A DNA stretch of 5,753 nucleotides, from NCBI GenBank assembly GCA_009779395.1, contig WREJ01000080.1:1-5753 (forward strand), given 5' to 3'. Shown one piece after another: positions 1-5,753 of this stretch (within the stretch, counting starts at the first letter, position 1; every line of letters starts with the position of its first letter). The translations under genes and the position numbers were made by a program. Under the pieces are notes generated by a model. The model searched no databases and was not told the DNA's origin. It saw only the letters and a list, made by a program, of their open reading frames with translations. Source of the stretch: Coriobacteriia bacterium. Its GTDB lineage: Bacteria; Actinomycetota; Coriobacteriia; WRKU01; WQUG01.

Positions 1-31
1 GAGGGCAGATTCGCACATACCGCGTATTCCT

Positions 32-1480
32 GTGGCGGCGACAAACGTTCTGGTCGTTGGCATCGGTCGCAGCGGTCAGGCAACGGCGCGCTATCTGCTA
101 AACCACGCACACACCCTTGCTATGCAATCGCTGACCCTGGTCGATTCGGCGCAGACAAAAACACTGGAAGCTTTTGCTGCACAGCTGAAAGAAGAAAGCC
201 GTGCAAGCGGCAATGATGTAGAAATCAGCACACATTTTGGCGCAAGTACGGTGGGGGAGTCTGACCAAACCCGCTACGACCTTTGTGTTATCACCCCAGG
301 ACTTGCTCCGCATACTGCCCTTGCCCAAAGTGCCCACCAGGCCTCGAAAGAAGTACTGTCAGAGACAGAACTTGCTTACCGCCTGTCAGATGCAGCAGGT
401 ACCTGGATTGCGGTGACGGGCACCAACGGCAAAACAACAACTGTCGAGTTAGCACAAAGCATACTTGCAGCAGGAATTGACGACCAGCAGGTCTTTAGCG
501 TTGGCAACATTGGGCTACCAGCCCTTGCTGTTTTGGACAGCGCACATCCCCGTGACATTTTTGTTGCCGAAGTCAGCTCTTTTCAGGCGGCACGCCTCGC
601 GTATTTCAGGCCGCAGGTGGCGGCTTTACTTAACCTCAGCTCTGACCATCTGGACTGGCATAGCGATATTGCTAGCTACGCCGCTGACAAGTGCAAGATT
701 TTTGCCCAGTCAGCTGCAGGAGATTTAGTGATAGTGCCAGAAAACGACCAGCTGCACCCAGCGGCACGTCCCCTCATTATCGCAGCGATTGATGCGGCAG
801 CAAGCCGTGGTGCGACCATACTGCGGGTGACGACAGATAGCTTGCAGCTGCCCCTTGCTGCAACAGAGCTTGCTCTGACGGGCACGCACAACCTGATTAA
901 CGCCTGCTTTGCGACAGAAATTGGACGCTCTCTCGCTATAAGTGAGCAGACCATCGCAGATGTCCTGCGCAGTTTTCGCGCAAGTCCGCACCGCATGCAA
1001 GAGGTGGGCAGCTATGGCGATGTCTTGTACGTCAACGATTCAAAGGCGACCAATCCTGGTGCCAGCATGCAGGCATTGACTGCCTATCTGGGGCGTGACA
1101 TGATTTTGCTGCTGGGCGGCAGCAACAAGGGGGCCGACTTTCATGACCTGGCGCAGGCTTCCCGCGCACGCGCACGGCTGATTATTTGCTTTGGACAGGC
1201 GCGGACAGAGCTCAAGGCTGCTTTTGACGCGCTTGCGCCTGCAGGTGCGGATGAACATCCTGCTGCCATCCACTGCTGCGACACCCTGTCTGAGGCTGTC
1301 GACTATGCCATCAGGCACGCCACTGCTGGTCAGGTGGTCATGCTCTCGCCGGCGAATGCTTCCTATGACGAATTCGACGATTACGCCGCGCGCGGTGCAG
1401 CTTTTACCCAGATGGTCACTACACTGGCAGAGTCCGTCCAGCGTCCCCCAGCTGCACGCAACACAAGAGGGGTAGCGTAA
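32..1480 (+). CDS. murD: UDP-N-acetylmuramoyl-L-alanine--D-glutamate ligase (MurD); 5' end uncertain
   Basis: Cytoplasmic Mur ligase that joins D-glutamate to UDP-MurNAc-L-Ala using ATP, the second amino-acid addition in peptidoglycan precursor synthesis. The 482 residues are slightly longer than the usual 440-480 or so. Visible in order: an N-terminal nucleotide-sugar fold starting VLVVGIGRSG (6-15); the ATP P-loop GTNGKTT (130-136); AEVSSFQ (179-185); NLSSDHLDWH (201-210); a lysine at 220 in ADKCKIF that lines up with the carbamylated lysine of the family; GTHNLINA (284-291); SPHRMQEV (318-325); NDSKATNPGAS (335-345); LLGGSNKGADF (360-370); and the C-terminal LSPANASYDEFDDYAARG (438-455), with Asn where many MurD have Cys. 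The GTG at 32 gives a family-like N terminus, but no Shine-Dalgarno sits just before it. The frame is open to base 2 without a stop, so translation may begin upstream of the window. The stop directly abuts the ftsW ATG. Confidence 0.96.
   Translation: MAATNVLVVGIGRSGQATARYLLNHAHTLAMQSLTLVDSAQTKTLEAFAAQLKEESRASGNDVEISTHFGASTVGESDQTRYDLCVITPGLAPHTALAQSAHQASKEVLSETELAYRLSDAAGTWIAVTGTNGKTTTVELAQSILAAGIDDQQVFSVGNIGLPALAVLDSAHPRDIFVAEVSSFQAARLAYFRPQVAALLNLSSDHLDWHSDIASYAADKCKIFAQSAAGDLVIVPENDQLHPAARPLIIAAIDAAASRGATILRVTTDSLQLPLAATELALTGTHNLINACFATEIGRSLAISEQTIADVLRSFRASPHRMQEVGSYGDVLYVNDSKATNPGASMQALTAYLGRDMILLLGGSNKGADFHDLAQASRARARLIICFGQARTELKAAFDALAPAGADEHPAAIHCCDTLSEAVDYAIRHATAGQVVMLSPANASYDEFDDYAARGAAFTQMVTTLAESVQRPPAARNTRGVA
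1465..1472 (+). promoter_or_regulatory. Ribosome binding site for ftsW
   Basis: AAGAGGGG lies inside the last codons of murD and ends 8 bases before the ATG at 1481. It is the clearest Shine-Dalgarno-like stretch in the window and supports 1481 as the ftsW start. Because the murD stop TAA (1478-1480) touches that ATG, terminating ribosomes could also restart here. Confidence 0.6.
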
Positions 1481-3139
1481 ATGGCAGCCTCAGCCAAGAA
1501 AAAATCCGCGCACAAAGCGGCGACAGCAGCAAAGCCTGCAAAAAAGCCAGCGCAAAAGTCAGCGGCACGCACAATACGCAAGCTACAGACAGCAAAACAA
1601 GCCAAACAGCCACCCCTGCGGGCAGGCAGTCCGGCAGCACGCTATGGCATTTTAATCGCCATCTGCATCTTGGTGGCTATCAGCCTGATTATGGCATTTT
1701 CTGCTTCGAGTAACGAGGCGGTTATTCGTCAGGTGCACCGCGAAAACCTTGCTGCCCAACAAGACAGCATCGAGCAAACCGCCATCGCAGAGCTGCCGCC
1801 AGAAATCACCGACCCCGGCGAGCTTGCAGCAGACAGTAGCCCCGTGGTTGACTTTGTTGTTGGTCTGTTTAACTCTGCCTATGCCAGCGGCTTTCGCCAG
1901 ATGGTTTTTGTGCTGCTGGGTGTGGCGGCTGCTTTTGTGATTTCGCGCATCGACTACCGAAAAATCGCACCCTTTGCGACGCCAGCGGCAGCAGTTCTTT
2001 TGGCGGCACTGCTCTTTCTGCTGTTCTTTGGGCAACCTGTGCTGGGTTCGGTGCGCTGGTTTAACTTTGGGCTTTTTGCGGTGCAGCCCTCCGAGTTCGC
2101 AAAGCCCATCCTGCTGGTGCTGCTTGCCTACTACTGCTCGCGGGTAAAAGACGAGGAAGAAGCAGGTAGCAGTCGCGCAGCTCTGCAGGCAGACCTGCCC
2201 TTTTGGCAGCGTGATTGGGCACTGCCCGCCGCGCTGGTTTTGGGTTGTTTGGCAGCGATTTTGTTCTCGCCTGACGTGGGCACGACGATGATTATCTGCG
2301 TTGGTCTGTTTGTCGCCTATGTGCTGGCAGGTTGGCCCTGGCTGCGTGTTGTCATTGGCGGAGCAATCCTTGCGACCATTTACACTATTCGCACCTTTGC
2401 TCAGGGCGGCTATGCGTCAACACGCCTGACTGACTTTATGGGCAAATGGATCGAAGGAGTTACTCCGCATCAAACTTATCAAGCAGAGCTTGCTTTGGGC
2501 TCGGGGGGCATCACGGGTCTGGGGCCGGGGCTGTCGCGGCAGAAATTTGCCTATCTGCCCGAGGCGCAAAATGACTTTATCATTGCCGTTGTTGGCGAAG
2601 AGCTGGGCTTGATTGGCGTCAGTTTGATTTTAGCAGCCTTTGCGCTGATCCTCTACGGAGGTCTGAGCATTGCTTCGCGCGCAAAGGATCGGCTGGGGCA
2701 GACCATCGCCGGTGGCGCGACCGTGCTGATTGTTTTTCAGGCGCTGCTCAACATTTTTGCTGTGGTCAGCCTGGGGCCGGTGACGGGCAAACCTCTGCCT
2801 TTTGTTACGCTGGGTGGTTCGTCGATGATCAGCACCTTCATTTTGGTAGGACTGCTGTTTTCGGTCGCACGCTTTGGCTGTGTGACACCCAAAACGGCTG
2901 CTGCAGCTACGGGTGGCAGCAGTGGACGCACTCCCTCGGCAACCTCTGCAGCAGATGGGCAGGATAAGCAGCATGACAAAAAGGCGCGACGTCAGCGTAC
3001 GGCGCGCAGAAGGGCACGTGCGCGGTCGACACAGGACGAGGTAGATGACGATGAAGATGATATTGAGTGGCGGTGGAACAGCGGGGCACATTTATCCGGC
3101 TCTGGCACTCGCCGACCAGCTACGCGACCGCGGTTGTGA
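1481..3139 (+). CDS. ftsW: SEDS-family peptidoglycan glycosyltransferase, cell division protein FtsW
   Basis: Integral membrane SEDS protein that polymerises lipid II into glycan strands at the septum with a partner class B PBP. At 552 residues it is much longer than the usual 380-450 or so. Residues 1-52 are a Lys/Ala-rich cytoplasmic extension. About ten membrane segments can be read, near 54-73, 139-156, 163-183, 206-219, 247-264, 267-283, 286-302, 366-393, 408-432 and 447-464. SEDS motifs: GSVRWFNFG (189-197), QPSEFAKP (202-209), SPDVGTT (263-269), GSGGITGLGPGLSRQK (340-355), YLPEAQNDF (358-366), GEELGLIG (372-379) and TGKPLPFVTLGGSS (435-448). The loop at 315-334, where the family has DP..G.GYQ with its catalytic Asp, reads RLTDFMGKWIEGVTPHQTYQ, so Glu325 appears to replace the Asp. 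The first outer loop (about 77-138) is unusually long. The C-terminal tail (465-552) is Arg-rich, then acidic, and its last ~30 residues are encoded inside murG. FtsW rather than RodA is chosen from the dcw context. Confidence 0.94.
   Translation: MAASAKKKSAHKAATAAKPAKKPAQKSAARTIRKLQTAKQAKQPPLRAGSPAARYGILIAICILVAISLIMAFSASSNEAVIRQVHRENLAAQQDSIEQTAIAELPPEITDPGELAADSSPVVDFVVGLFNSAYASGFRQMVFVLLGVAAAFVISRIDYRKIAPFATPAAAVLLAALLFLLFFGQPVLGSVRWFNFGLFAVQPSEFAKPILLVLLAYYCSRVKDEEEAGSSRAALQADLPFWQRDWALPAALVLGCLAAILFSPDVGTTMIICVGLFVAYVLAGWPWLRVVIGGAILATIYTIRTFAQGGYASTRLTDFMGKWIEGVTPHQTYQAELALGSGGITGLGPGLSRQKFAYLPEAQNDFIIAVVGEELGLIGVSLILAAFALILYGGLSIASRAKDRLGQTIAGGATVLIVFQALLNIFAVVSLGPVTGKPLPFVTLGGSSMISTFILVGLLFSVARFGCVTPKTAAAATGGSSGRTPSATSAADGQDKQHDKKARRQRTARRRARARSTQDEVDDDEDDIEWRWNSGAHLSGSGTRRPATRPRL
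3033..3041 (+). promoter_or_regulatory. Ribosome binding region for murG, within ftsW
   Basis: AGGACGAGG contains two partial Shine-Dalgarno cores. AGGA (3033-3036) ends 8 bases before the ATG at 3045, and GAGG (3038-3041) ends 9 bases before the ATG at 3051. Both ATGs are therefore usable. The TAG at 3042-3044 is in the murG frame and blocks any start further upstream. Confidence 0.5.
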
Positions 3140-4196
3140 TCTGCTGTATGTGGGCACGCCGTCAGGCCCCGAGGCACAGCTTGCAGCGGCAGCGGGTCTA
3201 GAGTTTGTGTCCATTTCTGCAGCAGGATTTGACCGCGCCCGTCCACTGACACTAGCGACGTCCTCGGCAAAGCTGCTGCGGGGTCTGGGTCAGGCGCGCA
3301 GCGTATTGCAGCAGTGGACGTCTGTTGGCACACCCTGTGCTGCTGTCTGCTTTGGTGGCTATGTCAGCATTCCTGCAGGACTTGCGGCGTCCCTCAGTGG
3401 TATTCCCCTGATTATTCACGAGCAAAATGCGCACATGGGCATGACGAATCGTTTTTTGGCACGCCGCGCTAGTCTGATTGCGCTGACCTATCCAACAACG
3501 GCAGGTCTGCCGAGGGTGGACAAACTCCGCCACCCAACAGCCGACAGCGAGTTCATTGGCAATCCCGTGCGTAGCTGTATTCTTGCAGGGGACGCGGCGC
3601 GCGGGCGTGCGGCACTGGGTATAGCAGCAGATGCGAAAGTGCTTCTGGTTTTTGGCGGCAGTCGTGGTGCGCGTGCCATTAACCAGGCGATTGTTGCTGC
3701 AGCAGAAACGCTGCTGACGCTGCAGCCTAATCTGCACATTGTGCACAGCACAGGTCCGCTGGAGTATGACCGTGTGCGTGAGGATCTTGCACGCCGTCTG
3801 GCAGAGTCTGACCTGCTATCGCGCTACCACGCGCTTGACTATATTGATGACATGGGAGACGTGCTGGCAGCTTCTGACCTGGTGGTGGCGCGTGCTGGTG
3901 CGACCTCAATCGCAGAACTGACTGCTTTGGGCAAGCCTTCGGTGTTGGTACCCTATCCTTTTGCGACTGACGACCACCAGACTTTAAACGCAAAAGCATT
4001 GCTGGCATTAGGTGGTGCACGCCTTGTTAAAAACGACCAGCTGCAGCTGCCGCTTTTTGCTGATACTGTGGTGGAATTGCTTGCAGATGACGCCTTGCGC
4101 GGCACTATGGCACAGCAGGCTGCTACGCTGGGCAAGCCAGACGCTGCCGCAAAACTTGCTGATAAGGTCATGGCACAAGCAAAACCGCTAGAATAG
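3051..4196 (+). CDS. murG: UDP-GlcNAc:undecaprenyl-PP-MurNAc-pentapeptide GlcNAc transferase (MurG)
   Basis: Membrane-associated GT-B glycosyltransferase that moves GlcNAc from UDP-GlcNAc to lipid I, forming lipid II, the substrate of FtsW. Numbered from the chosen start (381 residues, slightly above the common 350-380), it shows the N-terminal glycine loop SGGGTAGHIYPALA (6-19), FGGYVSIPAGLAA (101-113), IIHEQN (121-126) with GMTNRFLARRA (130-140), GNPVR (170-174), the second glycine loop FGGSRGARAIN (201-211), YIDDMGDVLAASDLVVARAG (264-283) and the UDP-GlcNAc pocket TSIAELTALGKP (285-296), with VPYPFATDDHQTLNA (300-314). TAGH rather than TGGH is common in Actinobacteria. Starts are possible at 3045, 3051 and 3057. 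I chose 3051 because MKMILSGGGTAGH matches family N termini and a GAGG sits 9 bases upstream. It overlaps the end of ftsW by 89 bases in another frame (95 if 3045 is used). Confidence 0.96.
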   Translation: MKMILSGGGTAGHIYPALALADQLRDRGCDLLYVGTPSGPEAQLAAAAGLEFVSISAAGFDRARPLTLATSSAKLLRGLGQARSVLQQWTSVGTPCAAVCFGGYVSIPAGLAASLSGIPLIIHEQNAHMGMTNRFLARRASLIALTYPTTAGLPRVDKLRHPTADSEFIGNPVRSCILAGDAARGRAALGIAADAKVLLVFGGSRGARAINQAIVAAAETLLTLQPNLHIVHSTGPLEYDRVREDLARRLAESDLLSRYHALDYIDDMGDVLAASDLVVARAGATSIAELTALGKPSVLVPYPFATDDHQTLNAKALLALGGARLVKNDQLQLPLFADTVVELLADDALRGTMAQQAATLGKPDAAAKLADKVMAQAKPLE

Positions 4197-4200
4197 TACC

Positions 4201-5601
4201 ATGGCAGTATATGCGCATTTTATAGGGGTCGGCGGTGCAGGGATGAGTGCTCTGGCACTGGTTTTGCTGCAACGTGGCGTCAGCGTGACGGGATCTGACC
4301 TAAAAGAAAGCCGCTACACGCGTGAATTGCAGCGAAATGGCATGGACGTCTGTATTGGACACGACGCAAAGCAGCTGGGAAATCCTGAAATCGTTGTTGT
4401 CTCGACGGCAATTCCCGAGGCAAATCCCGAACTGAAAGAGGCGCGTCAGCGCAAACTGCCCATTTGGCAGCGCGCTCAGATGCTTGCTGAACTGACCAAA
4501 GATGCCACCACGCTTGCGGTGGCTGGTACCCATGGCAAAACCTCGACTAGCTCGATGCTCGCAAACGCGCTTGACAATCTAAACTTTGACCCGGGATTTT
4601 GCATTGGTGGAGAAGTCGAAGCCTTTTCTGCCAACGCACGTCAGGGAAGCGGCGAGCTTTTTGTCATCGAAGCTGACGAAAGTGACGGCTCTTTTGTGTG
4701 GCTGCGCCCCGCCATCGCCATCATCACGAACCTCGAAGCAGAACACGCCGAACATTATGCGACTTATGCAGACCTCGAAAAGGCTTTTGTAGAGTTTGTC
4801 CAGCGTCTAAAAGACGAAGGAACTTTGATAGTTTGCGCTGATGATGACAGTCTGATGCAGCTTGCGCATGCCTCGGGCAAGCAAATACTCAGCTACGGAC
4901 GGGCAGCAGACAGCACTGTTCGCTACAGTGATGTGCAGCCTTTATGTGACAGACCTGGCTCGAACTTTCTGATTCACTACCAGGGCAAGCACTACCCTGC
5001 ATCTATCACGCTGCCCGGCGAGCACATGGCAGCAAATGCCACCGCTGTTTTTGCCGCTGCCGTCACCTTGGGAGCCTGTCCAGAATTAACTGCCTCTGCT
5101 CTTGGCAACTTTCAGGGTGTTCGCCGCCGTTTCGAGTTTGTGGGTCAGATAGATGACATCAGCATTGTGGACGACTACGGACACCACCCCACAGAAATCA
5201 CCGCAACACTTGCTGGTGCGCGTGATCTGGGTTATCGCCGCATTGTTGTTGTCTTTCAGCCGCATCGCTACACCAGAACGCAGGCATTTGCCCGTGAGTT
5301 TGGTACGGCTTTCGACCATGCTGACCTGGTCATACTCACCGATGTTTTTAGCAGCGGCGAAGCACCGATTCCGGGCATCTCGGGACGCACGGTGGTTAAT
5401 TCGGTGCTCGAACATGACGCCAGCACACAAATTGTGTGGCTGCCGCGCAAGCAAATCCTGCCCGACTATCTGTGCCGTGCGCTGCGTCCCGGCGACCTGC
5501 TGATTACCATGGGGGCGGGTGACGTAACGGCTGTTGGCCCCGAGTTCATGCGCGAAAAAGAGCTGCGTGCGGCAGGCAAGCAGTCCCTCTGTGTGGGGTA
5601 G
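4201..5601 (+). CDS. murC: UDP-N-acetylmuramate--L-alanine ligase (MurC)
   Basis: Cytoplasmic ATP-dependent Mur ligase that adds L-alanine to UDP-MurNAc, the first peptide step of the pathway. The 466 residues are normal for the family. Visible in order: the UDP-binding glycine motif FIGVGGAGMSALAL (7-20) with GSDLKES (31-37); STAIP (68-72); the ATP P-loop AGTHGKTSTSSM (108-119); IEADESDGSF (156-165); ITNLEAEHAEHY (175-186), where most MurC have Asp-His and this one has Glu-His; LPGEHMAANATA (271-282); FQGVRRRFEFVG (304-315); DDYGHHPTEI (324-333); VFQPHRYTRT (351-360); DVFSSGEAPIPGISG (381-395); and GAGDVTAVGP (438-447). The ATG at 4201 is the only sensible start, since the protein then begins just before the glycine motif. 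It lies 4 bases after the murG stop with no convincing Shine-Dalgarno, so translation probably depends on coupling to murG. Confidence 0.97.
   Translation: MAVYAHFIGVGGAGMSALALVLLQRGVSVTGSDLKESRYTRELQRNGMDVCIGHDAKQLGNPEIVVVSTAIPEANPELKEARQRKLPIWQRAQMLAELTKDATTLAVAGTHGKTSTSSMLANALDNLNFDPGFCIGGEVEAFSANARQGSGELFVIEADESDGSFVWLRPAIAIITNLEAEHAEHYATYADLEKAFVEFVQRLKDEGTLIVCADDDSLMQLAHASGKQILSYGRAADSTVRYSDVQPLCDRPGSNFLIHYQGKHYPASITLPGEHMAANATAVFAAAVTLGACPELTASALGNFQGVRRRFEFVGQIDDISIVDDYGHHPTEITATLAGARDLGYRRIVVVFQPHRYTRTQAFAREFGTAFDHADLVILTDVFSSGEAPIPGISGRTVVNSVLEHDASTQIVWLPRKQILPDYLCRALRPGDLLITMGAGDVTAVGPEFMREKELRAAGKQSLCVG
5595..5598 (+). promoter_or_regulatory. Weak ribosome binding site for the ftsQ-like gene
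   Basis: GGGG at the very end of murC lies 8 bases before the ATG at 5607. It is part of GGGGTAGCG (5595-5603), which also occurs before the ftsW start (1469-1477). In each case it spans the end of the preceding gene. This is modest support for 5607 as a start. Confidence 0.35.
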
Positions 5602-5606
5602 CGGCT

Positions 5607-5753
5607 ATGCGAAATAAAGACGCAGAAACAGCACGCCGCAGGTCAAGCGAGGAAGTACGTCCATTGCGCGCCTCGCGCACATCACGTGGTAGCAGTAGCA
5701 CCAGCAGCAGTAGCAGTAGTAGCAATCCGCCCGCGCTGCGCTTGCGCCACCCC
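5607..5753 (+). CDS. ftsQ: Probable cell division protein FtsQ, N-terminal fragment cut by the window edge
   Basis: An open frame begins 5 bases after the murC stop and runs to the window end without a stop, giving 49 residues. The fragment is highly charged and then serine-rich: it opens MRNKDAETARRRSSEEV, continues with basic Arg/Ser sequence, has a run of ten Ser and one Thr (29-39), and ends PPALRLRHP. No membrane segment or POTRA domain is reached. The name rests on position: in actinobacterial dcw clusters ftsQ usually follows murC, and FtsQ proteins begin with a long, basic, poorly conserved cytoplasmic tail before their single membrane helix. FtsQ would act as a bitopic divisome scaffold. 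murB is an alternative at this position in some bacteria, but a disordered basic N terminus of this kind would be unusual for it. That the frame is coding is fairly sure; the product name is inference. Confidence 0.6.
   Translation, partial: MRNKDAETARRRSSEEVRPLRASRTSRGSSSTSSSSSSSNPPALRLRHP
5691..5723 (+). repeat. Imperfect AGC/AGT triplet repeat coding for poly-serine
   Basis: Eleven consecutive codons are AGC or AGT apart from one ACC. They lie in frame within the start of the ftsQ-like gene and give a Ser-Thr tract. The low-complexity triplet run looks like a coding microsatellite. Changes in copy number would alter tract length without shifting the frame. Confidence 0.7.

Noticed and set aside
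1469..1477. GGGGTAGCG shared by the murD-ftsW junction and the murC-ftsQ junction (5595-5603) as a regulatory repeat
   Set aside because: Only nine bases and two copies. It is explained by G-rich ribosome binding sequence; the TAG is the murC stop in the second copy but out of frame in the first.
2503..2508. Run of six G in ftsW as a possible phase-variation tract
   Set aside because: Six bases is short, and the run encodes the conserved GSGG motif through ordinary GGG GGC codons.
2630..3091. A 153-codon open frame on the minus strand opposite the end of ftsW
   Set aside because: It is rich in Cys, Arg and Pro, has no recognisable domain, and lies opposite conserved FtsW motifs. It looks like a by-product of GC-rich coding sequence.
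3252..3746. A 164-codon open frame on the minus strand opposite murG
   Set aside because: Low-complexity Cys/Arg/Gln-rich translation with no start signals, fully opposite conserved MurG sequence.
4571..4600. TTGACA inside murC as a possible -35 box of an internal promoter
   Set aside because: About 17 bases downstream there is only GATTTT-like sequence, a poor -10 box, and it lies mid-gene with no following gene start.

Overview
The window is a gene-dense, single-direction piece of a division and cell wall (dcw) cluster. It carries, in order, murD, ftsW, murG, murC and the first 49 codons of a further gene that is probably ftsQ. All genes are on the + strand. Base composition is moderate to fairly high GC (mid-50s percent by eye), with GCA and CTG codons very common. 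The order murD-ftsW-murG-murC followed directly by an ftsQ-like gene, with no murB or ddl visible between, is the usual actinobacterial arrangement. MurG also has the TAGH form of its glycine loop, which is common in Actinobacteria. Together with the style of MurC this suggests an actinobacterium, perhaps a member of the Coriobacteriia. That placement is an inference from gene order and protein appearance, not from any search.

Layout: murD fills the left edge to 1480, and its frame stays open to the window start, so its true start may lie outside. ftsW begins at the base after the murD stop (1481) and runs to 3139. murG starts inside the end of ftsW (about 3051), giving an unusually long overlap of about 90 bases. 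murC follows murG after 4 bases, and the ftsQ-like gene follows murC after 5 bases. There is no intergenic space longer than 5 bases, no convincing internal promoter or terminator, and no RNA gene, mobile element or CRISPR array. Everything fits one polycistronic, translationally coupled transcript whose promoter and terminator lie outside the window.

The genes act together: MurC and MurD add L-Ala and D-Glu to UDP-MurNAc in the cytoplasm, MurG adds GlcNAc to lipid I to give lipid II, FtsW polymerises lipid II at the septum, and FtsQ is a divisome scaffold protein. I see no new system. The points worth a second look are in FtsW (apparent Asp-to-Glu change at the expected catalytic position, long first outer loop, basic tails, tail sequence dictated by the murG overlap) and in the serine-codon repeat at the start of the ftsQ-like gene.
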